Origin: Mycoplasma sp.
GTDB lineage: Bacteria; Bacillota_I; Bacilli_A; Mycoplasmatales; Metamycoplasmataceae
Reading direction: 5' to 3'
Assembly (NCBI GenBank): GCA_014803855.1
Contig: JAAVAX010000010.1
Span: forward strand, 1-64,000
DNA: 64,000 bases
The position numbers and the translations under genes are program-made. Below the pieces are notes generated by a model. It was given only the letters and a program-made list of their open reading frames with translations, had not been told where the DNA came from and did not search any database. Positions 45,951-58,229 of this stretch are shown here, piece after piece. Each line of letters begins with the position of its first letter. Within the stretch, counting starts at the first letter, position 1.

Positions 45951-46241
45951 TTATTTATTTGACCCATGTTTAAGAATGAATTGTTCTCTCTGAAATTTTC
46001 TAAATTGAAAATTACTAAAAACACTACAAAAAATCCCATTTTCTTTTAATATAAAATATGAATGTCAAACATCAGATTTTCTTCCATAAGAAAAGATCAT
46101 ATATCCATATTCATCTATTGCCTTTTGAAAATCACCAAATCTATATAATGTCCCTCTATATTTTTTTGAAACTTCCTTTAAGGTTTCTTCTAATTCAGAA
46201 ATCTCAACATCTTGTTCCATATCGATAACTAATCAAGCCAT
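45951..46241 (-). CDS. Small unknown protein beside membrane AAA+ gene
   Basis: A 96-residue protein, not recognised. It starts MAWLVIDMEQDVEISELEE, has a helical segment (LKEVSKKYRG), and then a strand-rich half with FGDFQKAIDEYGYMIFSYGR and several aromatic residues. No signal or membrane helix. AAAGG is placed well before ATG 46241. It lies 12 bases after the stop of the membrane-anchored ClpB-like gene on the same strand, so the two are likely co-expressed and may act together. Confidence 0.7.
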
Positions 46242-46253
46242 ATTAATTCCTTT

Positions 46254-47633
46254 CTATATTACATTTATATTAACGTTTTTATTTTTATACTCGAAGTTAA
46301 TAGTTTTATTTTGAAGTTTATCAAAATCTAGATTATTTTCAAATAATGACAGCATGAATGCTTTTTTAAATACATCAAATTCATTTCTTATATCTCTAGC
46401 ACCTTTTGTTTTATCTATTCCTAAAAGTATTGAGTTATACAATGAATCTTTATCAAACTTTACTTTTACTTTTCTTTTATTTAATTGATTAGTAAATTCT
46501 TTGAAATGAATATCCAAAATTAAAAATAAATCTTCTTTATCTTTTATCATGTTGAATGGTATTATGTTATCTTTTCCTATTCTCCCTAAAATTTCTGGTC
46601 TATTTAATTCATTCACAAAAAAGTCATCTATTGATTTACTAATAACTCTATTAACTTCATCTTTAGACATATTTTCTCTTACTCTATTAGCTCCTATATT
46701 AGAGGTAAATATAATAAAACTATTCTTGAAGCTAATTTTCTCACCTTTGTTAGATGTCACCATTCCCTCATCTAAAATTTGTAAAAATAAATCATAAACT
46801 GACTTGTCACCTTTTTCAATTTCATCAAATAAAACAATTGAATCAGGATTTTTTTTCATAGCTTTTATCAAGGTTCCACCTTCATCATAACCCACATATC
46901 CATTAGGAGCACCTAACAATTGCTGAGTTGCCATTTCTGATTTATATTCTGACATATCAAAACGATTAATATCTTTATTTTCATATAAGAAACTATTTAA
47001 TGTTTTTGCCATTTCTGTTTTACCGACACCTGTTGGACCTACAAAGAAAAATATTCCTGCAGGTCTATTAGATTTGTCATCAAGCATATACATTAATTGA
47101 ACTAATTGTGATTTTATTTTATCTTGAGCTAATTTTTGTCCAATAACTTTGTTATTAAAATGATCATCAAAGACATTTAATTTATCTTTAGTTAATGAAA
47201 AAGTATTTTTTTTGTGGACTTTTTTTGTCATTGTTTTATTCTGATCTAATTCTTTTGTTTTTATGTCATGGTTGTCATCTTCAAAAGCATAAACATAATC
47301 TGGATTAAATCATTTTATATATATAAAAAATAGGACAAGTGAAATACATATAAAAATTGGACCAAGGATAACAAAACACAATTCAGCAGCTGTATTTAGA
47401 TTTAAAGTAGGATTGGATAAAGAAATACTTCCTAAGATAGTAAAAGTTAGCCCTGTTAATAATAATATACAACCTATTCAAATTAATCAATAATCTAGGA
47501 AATTTTCTCAAATATCATCCAATCAATCTATACCAAAATCACAAAAAAATGAAATGAAACCTAAAACAATCAAAAATATTGGAATTCCTAATATTGAAGA
47601 TGTTAGAATTGTGCTAATTATTGAAAAATCCAT
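46254..47633 (-). CDS. Membrane-anchored ClpB-like AAA+ ATPase
   Basis: A 459-residue protein. Three hydrophobic helices occupy about residues 8-30, 47-68 and 82-108, followed by a short linker and a single AAA+ module of the ClpA/ClpB D2 type. The module has Walker A GPTGVGKT at 199-206, pore loop GYVGYDEGG, Walker B SIVLFDEIEKG, sensor 1 FTSN, arginine-finger NRPEILGRIG and sensor 2 KGARDIRNEF, plus the small C-terminal domain. There is no N-domain, D1 ring or ClpP-binding loop visible. All catalytic residues are present, so an active membrane-tethered unfoldase is likely; substrate unknown. ATG 47633 has no clear ribosome site. Confidence 0.82.
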
Positions 47634-47728
47634 ATAAATCAAATATTATATTATGCTTATCAAATTTTAATTATATATAATTATTAGATTATTATGAATA
47701 CCATTTTATTTTTTTAATGAGTTAAAAG

Positions 47729-47737
47729 TGTTATAAT
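47729..47737 (+). promoter_or_regulatory. Extended -10 promoter of the rimP-nusA-infB operon
   Basis: TGTTATAAT is an extended -10 (TG-n-TATAAT, hexamer at 47732-47737). It lies in the gap between the divergent AAA+ gene and rimP. The -35 is only a T run. Transcription would start near 47744, leaving a leader of about 70 bases. Confidence 0.55.
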
Positions 47738-47762
47738 TGTATTTACAAATTGAATTTTAATA

Positions 47763-47793
47763 ATAGAAATGATTGCTAAGGCAATCTTTCTAT
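47763..47793 (+). promoter_or_regulatory. Long hairpin in the rimP-nusA leader
   Basis: Left arm ATAGAAA-T-GATTGC and right arm GCAATC-TTTCTAT form 13 base pairs with one bulged T and the loop TAAG. No T run follows, so it is not a terminator. It ends 7 bases before the AGAGGTG ribosome site of rimP and could control translation or mRNA stability. Confidence 0.7.
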
Positions 47794-47813
47794 TAATAAG
47801 AGAGGTGATTAAT

Positions 47814-48263
47814 TTGATTGATGAATTAAAAAAGCGATTAAATTTTGAAGTAAACTCAATTCAATTTGTAAATAGAGATGGTTATAAATTTTTAGATATA
47901 GAATTACCTGAAAGTAAATTAAATGTTATTGAAGAAAAAACCAAAATCATTTCAAAAATACTAGATGAAATTGATGATGGAACAATTGATAATTATTATT
48001 TAAATGTTTTTTCTAGTGGTACTGAAAAAGAAATTGATTTAAAAAATATTGATCTTTTTATTAATAACAACTTATTAATAAAAACTACAAAACCATATTT
48101 AGAAAAGCAAGAATGAGAAGGTATATTAGTTTCAAATGATTTGAGCAATATTACTTTGAAAATAAACAACAAAGGAAGAATGCAAAAATTAAAAATTAAT
48201 AAAACTGATATTAATTTTATAAAAACAACAGCAAAATTTAAAAAGGAAAAATATTATGAATAA
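47814..48263 (+). CDS. rimP: Ribosome maturation factor RimP
   Basis: A 149-residue protein needed for 30S subunit maturation. It shows the family's two-domain layout with FLDIELPESK in the N-domain and LNVFSSGTEKEI (equivalent of the VSSPG segment) about residue 60-72. TTG 47814 is the start: AGAGGTG lies 7 nt upstream, giving MIDELKKRLNFEV; the earlier in-frame ATG falls in the leader hairpin. It overlaps nusA by 8 bases and opens the classic rimP-nusA-rnpM-infB-rbfA operon. Confidence 0.88.
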
Positions 48264-49782
48264 TCAAAATAAAAAAAATATATTAGAATTAATTAATTTT
48301 GTCTCTACAACTAAAAATATTGATAGAAAAGTGATTATAGAATTTTTGAGAAATTCTATTCAAAGAATTGTTAATTCCCAATTAGATCCTGATGCAGAAA
48401 TAACTTTGGAAATAAAGGATAATGAATTAATTTTAACAAATCTTAAAAAAATGGTTATACCTGATGAAGAAGAATATAAAAATGATTCTGAGATTGTTGA
48501 TATTCATTTAACAAAAGCGAGGGAGATTAATCCAAATGCAAAAATTGGTGACACTATAGAATCACAAATTTCATTTGATAATTTTTCTAGATCATTATAT
48601 TCAAAAATTGAGCAATCATTTAGAATTGAAATAATAAATTGAGAAAAAAAACGTATATATGAAAAATATCAACCATTAATTGGAACTGTTGTTGAAGCTA
48701 AATTAGAAGATGATTTTGATGGGAAAGGAGCTACATTTTCACTTGAAGATGGAACTCTTTGTTATATGCCTTCAAAATATCAAAATCAAAGAATTAAACT
48801 AAATGAAAAAAAATATCACAATGTTACCATTGAGGAAGTTTATGAAAACTCTAAGAGTTACCAAGTTCTAGTATCAAATGATTCCCCAAGCAAAATTAGA
48901 GAAATATTAAAAAGGGATATTCCTGAAATTGAAAGAGGAGATATTCAAATTGTAAGTATTTCTAGAATAAAAGGTGAACGTGCAAAAATATCATTTAGAA
49001 AAAATCCAAAATATGAAGGTGAACTTGATGTAATTGGATGTGTTATTGGTAAAGATGGAGATAGAATTGAAAGAATTTCACAAGAAATAGGTGAAAAAAT
49101 TGATGCGATTCTTTATTCAGATAATATAAATGAATATATTGCAAATTCATTAAGTCCTGCAAAAATTGTTTCTATTAATAAAAAATCAGGCACAAATGAC
49201 TATCTAGTAGTTGTCCCAAATAAGCATAATACTATTGCTATTGGTAAAAGAGGAGCAAATGTAAAATTAACTGTGGAATTAATAAGAGTTAATATTGATA
49301 TTTGTTCATATTCATATGCAATTGAAAATAATATACCTATTCATTGAAATGGTAATTTAACTAAAGAAGAGTTGGATAAGATTGATGAAGGATTTGTTCC
49401 ATCAAGAAATAATATGAATAATAATTATCAAAGAAGAAACCACAATAATAATAGAACAAACAATTGAAGAAATCATTCTTTTTCAAGTTTAGTTGATTTT
49501 GAGAAAGAAATTGATGAATATAATTCAGAAATTCTCTCATATGCACCTGTTGATTATTCACAATTTACAATAATGAATAATTCAAGTAATAAGTCTGATA
49601 AAGAAGAGAATTTACATGAAAATGATGATAATAAGTTTTCTGAAATCGAAAAACAATTTGAAGAGAAAATTAATGATAATGAAATTAAGCATATTAATGA
49701 AAATTTCAAATTTGATAAAGATTTAGTTGGTGATATTGATCTAAGTGAATATGATTTCGATGATTTTGATGATGACTTTTAA
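48256..49782 (+). CDS. nusA: Transcription factor NusA
   Basis: A 508-residue NusA modulating pausing, termination and antitermination by RNA polymerase. The N-terminal polymerase-binding domain covers about residues 1-135, then S1 (IGTVVEAKLED), and two KH domains (VIGKDGDRIERISQEIGEKI and AIGKRGANVKLTVELI). The C-terminal 140 residues are an Asn/Asp/Glu-rich disordered tail ending in a run of acidic residues, a mollicute-type extension not found in short Firmicute NusA. Confidence 0.95.
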
Positions 49783-49813
49783 AAAATAATAATAAATAGA
49801 AATTAAAAATCAA

Positions 49814-50086
49814 ATGATCTCAAGAAAATGTATTGTAACTGGAAAAATATACCCTACTTGCAAACTTATTAGATTTGTTATGTTAAAAGATAAATCTATA
49901 GTATTAGAAAAAGATATAAAAGTCTTAGGTAGAGGAGCTTATTGTTTAAAAGAGGATAAAGTTATTGAAGAATTATTTAGAAAAAAATCTTTAAATAAAT
50001 CTTTTAAAATGAACATCTTACCTGAAACTTATAACACATTGAGAAAGGAAGTGGATGAATATGTCAAAAAAGAACAACAAGAATAA
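49814..50086 (+). CDS. rnpM: RNase P modulator RnpM (YlxR)
   Basis: A 90-residue YlxR-family protein with [11 protein letters not shown] at the N-terminus and GRGAYCL at about residue 39. In Bacillus this protein binds RNase P RNA and modulates it. It sits between nusA and infB as usual, 31 bases after nusA, and overlaps the infB start. Confidence 0.9.
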   Translation: MISRKCIVTGKIYPTCKLIRFVMLKDKSIVLEKDIKVLGRGAYCLKEDKVIEELFRKKSLNKSFKMNILPETYNTLRKEVDEYVKKEQQE

Positions 50087-51878
50087 AAGATTGTCAAATG
50101 ATAATGAAATTAAAAATCAATTGACTGACATTAAAGTTGAACTAAAAGATGGTGTATTTATTTTTACTGGACCAATGAGTGTCAATGAATTTGCAAAAAG
50201 AATAAATAAATCCACAAATGAAATACTTACTAACTTTTTCAAAAAAGGTATTATGTATACATTAAATTCTATTCTTTCTGAAGAAGAAATAGCTGAAATT
50301 TGTTTTGAGTATGGATTTGATTTTAAAAAAGAAATAGAATTAAATGAATCTAATTTTATGGATCATTTTGAGATTAATGATGATAAAGAAGATTTAGAAC
50401 CTAGACCTCCAATTATAACAATTATGGGACATGTTGATCATGGTAAGACTACTCTTATTGATAGAATAAGAAAAACAAATATTGTTGATTCTGAATTTGG
50501 TGGTATAACTCAACATACAGGTGCATATCAAGTAAAACATAAAAAAAGACTAATTACATTCTTAGATACACCAGGACATGAAGCATTTACAGCAATGAGA
50601 TTAAATGGAGCTAAAGTTACAGATATTGTAGTTTTAGTAGTTGCAGCTGATGATGGAGTAATGCCACAAACAATTGAAGCTATTGATCATGCTAAAGCTG
50701 CTAATGTTCCTATTATTGTATTTGTCAATAAAATGGATAAACCATCGGCTGACCCTGAAAAAGTAAAGGGTGATTTATCTAAACATGATATATTATCTGA
50801 GGATTGAGGTGGTAATCATTCATTCATTTATGGTTCAGGTTTAACTGGAAAAGGTATTGTCGAGTTATTTGAAACAATATTACTTCAAGCTGATATTTTA
50901 GAACTTAAAGCAAATAAAAATCGTTCTCCAATTGGAACTGTTATTGAAGCAAACATTTCTACTGGAAAAGGGACAATTGCAACATTAATGATCACTAATG
51001 GAACAATTTATAAAAGAGATTTTATTGTAGCTGGTTCAAATTTTGGTAGAATCAAAACTTTATTAGATATTGATGGAAACGAAATCGATTCTGCAGGTCC
51101 TGGAACACCTGTTGTTGTTACAGGATTAAATTATTTACCTAAATCTGGTGATAAGTTTTTAGGATTTGAAGATGAAAAATTTGCTAAAAAATTAGCTACT
51201 AAAAAAGCTTTTTCAGATAAACAAAATGAATTAATCAATAAAAATGTTAATTTAAATAATGTTGGTGATAAAAAAATCATTAATTTAATAATTAAATCTG
51301 ATGTTCAAGGTACTGCTGAAGCTATAAAATATTCATTATCTAAATTATCAAATGAAGATGCTATTATTAACATTATTAGATATTCAAGTGGTGCAGTTAC
51401 GAACTCAGATATTTTATTAGCTAAAGCTTCTGATGCAATAATATTTGTTTTTAATTTAAAAGTTGATGCAAATGTTAGAAATCAAGCTTCTCAAGAAAAA
51501 ATAGTGATTAAGACATCATCTATTATTTATGAAATTATTGAAGAAGTTGAAAAAATTATTAAATCATTTGGTGCACCTGAATACAAAGAAGTTAAAGTTG
51601 GAGAAGCAATTATTCAAAAGGTATTTTTCTATTCAAAAGTTGGTAATATTGCTGGATGTTTAGCAACTAATGGAACAATAAAAATAAATACTAAAATGAA
51701 ATTATTAAGAAATAACAAAGTTATTCATGAAGGTATATTAGAATCATTGCAACATGGTAAAGATTCAATTAAAAAACAAGAAAAAGGTAAAGAATTTGGA
51801 ACACACATTAAAGGTTTTGATGATATCAGAGAAGGAGATATCATTGAAACATATGAAGATGTTTTAATAAATAAATAA
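50055..51878 (+). CDS. infB: Translation initiation factor IF-2
   Basis: A 607-residue IF-2 with a short N-terminus. GTPase motifs are [10 protein letters not shown] near residue 125, DTPGHEAF and NKMDKPS; domains II-IV follow, including AATNGTIK-type sequence [16 protein letters not shown] near the C-terminus. It brings fMet-tRNA to the 30S subunit. The ATG at 50055 has AAGG 6 nt upstream and overlaps the end of rnpM; ATG 50061 is an alternative. Confidence 0.96.
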
Positions 51879-51880
51879 TT

Positions 51881-52222
51881 ATGAATGAAATTCAAAGAAG
51901 AAAAAAAGAAGCAAATTATTTATTATGAATAGCTAAAATTCTTAATGAAGATGTTACAAATTCAAATGTTAAAAATGTCACTGTAGTTGATGTTAAATTA
52001 TCAAATGATGGTTCAAATTTAAAGGTGTATGTTTTATTTGATAAAAATGAAAATAAATCTATTATTGCTTTAAACAATATTAGTGGTTTTATTAAAAAAC
52101 AATTATCAAATTATGATTATGAGTCTAGAAGAATTCCTAATATTATTTTTGAGATAGATGATGTTTTTAAAAAATCAATGAGAATTGAGGAAATACTTAA
52201 AAAAATTAATTCTGATAATTAG
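51881..52222 (+). CDS. rbfA: Ribosome-binding factor A
   Basis: A 113-residue KH-type protein that assists 16S rRNA 5'-end maturation and cold adaptation. It begins MNEIQRRKKEANYLLWIAKIL and contains VTVVDVKLSNDGSNLKVYV and the end-region RIPNIIFEIDDVFKKSMRIEEIL typical of RbfA. It follows infB by 2 bases. mnmG starts 9 bases later. Confidence 0.92.
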
Positions 52223-52231
52223 TAGGTGATA

Positions 52232-54064
52232 ATGCAAAATAAATTTGATGCTATTGTTGTTGGCGGAGGTCATGCTGGAATAGAAGCAGTTTTTGCTTTA
52301 GCAAAGAATAATTTCAATGTTGCCTTAATAACCTTAAACAAGAACAAATTAGCTACATTACCTTGTAACCCATCAATTGGTGGACCTGCAAAGGGAATAA
52401 TAACAAGAGAAATTGATGCATTAGGTGGAGTTCAAGGTATTTTTGCTGATCAAGCTACAATACAAATAAAAATGTTAAATACATCTAAAGGTCCTGCAGT
52501 AAGAGCATTAAGAGCTCAAATTGATAAAGATAAATATTCAGAGATTGTTTTAAATGAAATAGAAAAAACTAAAAATATTACAATTATTGAATCAACTGCC
52601 ACAAAAATTGTTCAAAATAACAATATTATTAAAGGTGTAATGATTGAAAGTGGTGATTTTATAGAATCTAAAGTTGTAATAATAACAACTGGAACATATA
52701 TGTCATCAAAAATTTTAAGAGGTAATGATGTAAAAATAAGTGGTCCAGATGGTGAAAAGACAACATCAGATTTATCTCAATCATTAATAGATAATGATAT
52801 TAAATTGATTAGATTAAAAACAGGTACTCCTGCTAGAATTTATGCTAATTCAATTAACTGAAATGAATTAGAAGAGGAAATTTTACCACTTGAAAATTTA
52901 ACATTTTCATATAAAAGTAAAAATAAATTAAAAAGTCAAATCCATTGCTGATTAACATACACAAATAAAGATACACATAAAATAATTTTGGAAAATATTA
53001 ATAAATCTGCAATGTATTCAGGATTAATTGAAGGTGTAGGTCCTAGGTATTGTCCTTCTATTGAAGATAAGATAGTTAAATTTTCTCATAAAGAAAGACA
53101 TCAAATATTTTTTGAACCAGAAACAGCAAAGCAGGATATTTACTATATAAATGGTTGCTCAACATCAATGCCTTCAGAAGTTCAAGATAAATTTTTAAGG
53201 ACAATACCTGGTCTTCGAAATTGCAAGATACAAAAGTATGGATACGCAATTGAATATGATGCAATTGAGTCAGGACAGATTTATAAATCATTAGAATCTA
53301 AAAAAATTAAAAATCTTTATTTTGCTGGTCAAATCAATGGAACTAGTGGTTATGAGGAGGCTGCTGGTCAAGGCATTGTAGCTGGAATAAATGCTTCCTT
53401 GAAATTAAAAAATAAAGAACCAATAGATTTAAAAAGAAATGATTCATATATAGGAGTTTTAATTGATGATTTAGTTCTAAAAGGAACAAAAGAACCATAT
53501 CGAATGTTAACTTCCAGAGCTGAGTATCGTTTGTTATTAAGAAATGATAATGCAGATATTAGAATGCTAGAATATGCATTATATGCAAGTATGATTTCAA
53601 AGCAGGAATATTTACAAGTAAAAAATAAATATGAATCTATTAATAGAAAAATAGAAGAATTAAAAAATCAATATCTTTCTTCAAATGACGAAATGGCAAA
53701 AAAATATAATATTCTTAATGGTTCATCTATTCTAAAAGTTATTGCTAGACCTGATGTTGACTATAATGATTTTATAAATAATTATGAATACAAAGATGAA
53801 TTAATTACAAAAGTAAGATTAGAAGGTTATATTGAAAAGCAAAATAAATCTGCTGAAAAAATGTTAAGATTAGAAAAGTTGAAAATACCTACTGATATTA
53901 ATTATGATGAAATTCTAAATCTTGCACTAGAAGCTAGAGATAAATTAAAAAAAATAAATCCAAAAACAATAGGACAAGCATCTAGAATTAGTGGTATAAA
54001 TCCATCAGATATTGAAATAATTTTATTTTATATGAATTTGAAATTTAAAGAAAAGGAGAAGTAA
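52232..54064 (+). CDS. mnmG: tRNA uridine 5-carboxymethylaminomethyl enzyme MnmG
   Basis: A 610-residue FAD enzyme (GidA), partner of MnmE in wobble-uridine modification. The FAD-binding VVGGGHAGIEA is at about residue 11, followed by PCNPSIGGPAKG and GPAVRALRAQ; the C-terminal region has GTKEPYRMLTSRAEYRLLLR. ATG 52232 is preferred to the GTG at 52226, since AGGTG (52224-52228) acts as ribosome site. It overlaps the next gene by one base (TAATG). Confidence 0.95.
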
Positions 54065-54486
54065 TGTCATTAATAGATATAGAACCTAAAGATATTGAAT
54101 CATCTAAAAAAGACTTTGAAACTTGTAAAGATTGCAATAAAAAAATTAACAACAATTCTTTTATTTTACTTTGTGAAGATTGTTTTAATAAAAATATCAA
54201 TGAAACATTAAATAAAATTAAAGAAAATCTAATAAAAATAAACACTGATATAAAAAATATAGAAGCTTCAATGAATAAAATAAAAAATAGTTTATATTCT
54301 GAAAATAAATCTCATTTAATAATTTTAAATAAATTAGAAATTGATCTTATGAATTTAGAAGCAATTAGAAAGAAGTTGATAATTGATAAAGAATTAAATG
54401 AAAGTGCATTTGTTATAAATCAAAAACAAGCTAATAAAATTAGAGAAGAATTAAAGTGATCATTATTTAAAATAATTGAATTATAG
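54064..54486 (+). CDS. Unknown zinc-ribbon coiled-coil protein
   Basis: A 140-residue protein, not recognised. It has two CxxC pairs near the N-terminus (CKDC and CEDC, about 16 residues apart) that would make a small zinc ribbon, then a long coiled coil (about residues 45-135). The start overlaps the mnmG stop, so it is probably translated with mnmG. Its composition resembles bacterial proteins that pair a zinc ribbon with a helical hairpin, but I cannot place it. Confidence 0.65.
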
Positions 54487-54521
54487 AATATTAAAATTAA
54501 AAATGAATGTGGAATTGAAGA

Positions 54522-54800
54522 ATGAAAAATAATAAGTTTAAAGAGATGAAAATTAATGATGATGTCATTAATATTGAATTAAATGATGGAACAAAGGTTG
54601 ATGCAAATATTTTATTTACATTTAATGAAAATGGTGATCAATTTATATTTTATGAAATTGATGATGTTGCTTATGGTGCTAAAGTTAAGGATGATGATTC
54701 TTTAATTGCAATTAATGATGATGAATGAGAATTAGTTGAAAAAATATTTAATGAGTGATTAGAAGAACAAGATCAAGAGAATGAAGAAAGTGATAATTAA
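54522..54800 (+). CDS. DUF1292-type protein
   Basis: A 92-residue acidic protein with the DUF1292 (UPF0473) layout: two short strands around a hinge, FTFNENGDQFIFYEIDD, and an acidic tail with WELVEKIFNEWLEE. In Firmicutes this family usually lies near the Holliday junction resolvase gene; here it is between a zinc-ribbon gene and a membrane protein gene. Role unknown. Confidence 0.65.
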
Positions 54801-54803
54801 TTT

Positions 54804-55505
54804 ATGAATGATGTTATTAGATTAATTTTAATTATATCTGTTGTTGTTGTTGTTTTGACTGCCATCATCTCATACATAGTAATTTTCACTAAAATTAGAA
54901 AAAAAAGAAAAGAAATTAAACAAAAACAAAATATTATTAATGCTAAATTATCAAATAGAGAATCTGAAAAGAAAATGTATAGTCGTAAAGATTTTGGAAA
55001 GAGTGATGAATATTTAAAGGAGATATTAGGTAAAACTATAAGTCATGAGATTGTAGAATTTTGTATTAATTCTTGCATTAGAAATGAATATAAAAATGTG
55101 CTTCTAATTGAGAATGTAGAACCATATGAGGCTATTGTTTTATCAAATAAAGCAAATGTTAATGTCTTTATTAAAGAATCAGAATTTGATCAAGAAAATT
55201 ATAAAAGAATCATTAATTATGATAATGTATCTTCACATTCAATTAATTTATTAAATTCTGAGACTAACATTGAAAAAAATAAGTATGATGCCATTATTTC
55301 ATTGAATTCAAATAATAATTTTGACAAATTATTTAACGAAAATGAAATTTATCTAAGAGAAAATGGAATGTTCATATTTGCAAATATAAAATCAAATAAA
55401 AAATCTTCTAAAAAATTAATTGAGGAAGTTAAGAAATATAAATACCGTTATGAAATGATAAATTGATATACAGGTTTTATTGTAATAGTAAAAAGTTTTG
55501 TATAA
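54804..55505 (+). CDS. Membrane-anchored protein, BC85_0335-like putative methyltransferase
   Basis: A 233-residue protein with one N-terminal membrane helix (about 5-30), a basic linker, and a cytoplasmic domain with a Rossmann-like order: NVLLIENVEPYEAIVLSNKA, NVNVFIKES, YDAIISLNS and LRENGMFIFANI. The pattern resembles S-adenosylmethionine-dependent methyltransferases, but the glycine-rich motif I is not intact, so activity is doubtful. Similar mollicute proteins are annotated as BC85_0335 family. Starts 3 bases after the DUF1292 gene and ends in a terminator. Confidence 0.65.
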
Positions 55506-55512
55506 TTTTTAT

Positions 55513-55554
55513 GGTGAATAAATAAATTGGATTCACCTATATATTTTTTGTTTT
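55513..55554 (+). terminator. Rho-independent terminator before gap
   Basis: Arms GGTGAAT (55513-55519) and ATTCACC (55531-55537) around an 11-base loop, followed by a T-rich tract. It closes the long plus-strand run that begins at rimP. Confidence 0.75.
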
Positions 55555-55644
55555 AAGATTTCAAATTAAAAAAATTAAGAAAGAAATATATATTTATTAA
55601 TAAATATAAATTTAAACTAAAAAATTCTAAAAAGGAAGAATAAA

Positions 55645-56658
<1,014 letters not shown>

Positions 56659-56687
56659 TATCTAATTTTAAATTAAATTAAAATAAC

Positions 56688-56728
56688 AAACATTCCTAAC
56701 AATAAATGTTAGGTTTTGTTTTTTTATT
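56688..56728 (+). terminator. Rho-independent terminator after gap
   Basis: CCTAACA (56695-56701), loop ATAAA, TGTTAGG (56707-56713), followed by TTTTGTTTTTTTATTTT; flanking A-rich sequence extends the pairing. Confidence 0.85.
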
Positions 56729-56774
56729 TTACAAAATATAGAAATACAAAATATTTTGTAAAATAATCAGATGC

Positions 56775-58229
56775 TTAATCTAACAATTTTAATAAATAGT
56801 CTTTTAAATTAGATACTTGTCCACCAGTTTGAGAAACATATACTCCTTCTTGATCAACAAAAAAGAATTTAGGAACTCCTCTTTCTGGATTGCTAGTATT
56901 ATCAAATTGTTTTCTTACTACAAAATTTGGGTCACTAAATACTCTAAAATCTTCATAGCCTAGTGCTCAATTTTTTAAACGATCATTGCTATCATGACCA
57001 GAAAATGCTCAAACCTCAAAACGCTCTTTAAGTGAATTATCTTTTTTTCAACTAGCTATTTCCGCTTCCATTGCAGCACAATATGGACAATCTATTTTAA
57101 AGAATACAAATAAGGTAACCTTCTTGCTTTTTATATTATCAGACAATTTAAAAGTATTGCCATTTATATCTGTATATTCAGACTTATATAAAACATCATT
57201 TATGGTATATAAATAATTATTTGGTATTGGTGTATTCTGTAAGTCTTTGGGTGTAAAGATAATATCATAATTAGGTTTTTCAGTTGAAAATGTAAATTCT
57301 TTATTTATTGCCATTCCATTAGGTGGCTCAGTTTCAATAATTCCTTTATATGTACCTGAAGGAAGTTCAAATTGATTTAAACTACTTGTAAATCATTTTT
57401 CTCCATATAAAGAACCATCTTCTTTAAAGAATTTGATAGTTGGAAAAAAACTTTCCAAATATTTTCCATTAGAGCGTTTTAAACTTATTGTGTATTTTGT
57501 ATAACCACTTGTTGGTGGAGTAACTGAAGGTAATGATTCTATTTGAAATCCAGGTGTTTCTCAATATACTGTTGTAGAATATTCACCCTTTGAAATTTCA
57601 TAGTATACTCTCAGTGTACCTTTAGAAATATCAGAGTTGTCATTATTTGTTTGAGTTTTTGAAAATAAAATATCAATACCTTTAGATTCATCACTGATTC
57701 ATAGTCCATCAAATCACTCTTTTAAATTTTCTTTAGTTCTAATAGTGCTTGCAGGTGTATTTACCATTTGAGATTTCTTAGTATCTTTTATAACTGGATC
57801 ATTTAATGTTTTAATAAAATTTTCAACATCTATCTGATCTTGAGATTTATCTCTTATCATAAATCCATTTTCAGTCTTTTCATAAACAATTTGACATTCA
57901 TTTTTAGAAATTAAATACTTGATGTGCAATTCACCTTTTTTATCATCAGCTCAAGTTGCTGAAAAAATAGCATTAATACCTTCTTCAGAAAATGGAAGAT
58001 TATCAAATCACTCATTTAAATCCTTTTCAGTTTTAATAGTTGAAGCTAATGTTTTTGATTTTTCATTAACTCTATTCTCTTTTATTGTTAAATTTAAATT
58101 ATTAACAAAATTTTCTAGTGCTTGTTGTGTATTTTCTTCTTGCTTATTTTCAACTTTACAACTTAGCAATGTAGAAGAAAGTAAGATTGGTGTAGCTATA
58201 ATCATTGGTGCAATTAATATTTTTTTCAT
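56775..58229 (-). CDS. Lipoprotein with repeat domains and thioredoxin-like CPYC domain
   Basis: A 484-residue lipoprotein. The signal peptide ends with lipobox LLSC at Cys24. Two repeat domains follow (starting about TLASTIKTEKDLNEWFD and TPASTIRTKENLKEWFD) that match the Lipoprotein_17/PF04200 pattern of mollicute surface proteins. The last 170 residues form a thioredoxin-like fold: VTLFVFFKIDCPYCAAM with Cys381 and Cys384, and VPKFFFVDQEG with the cis-Pro. It likely acts on thiols at the cell surface. ATG 58229 has no strong ribosome site. It converges with gap. Confidence 0.85.

Noticed and set aside
55560-55644. Riboswitch before gap
   Set aside because: The stretch is plain AT-rich sequence without a conserved core or paired arms.
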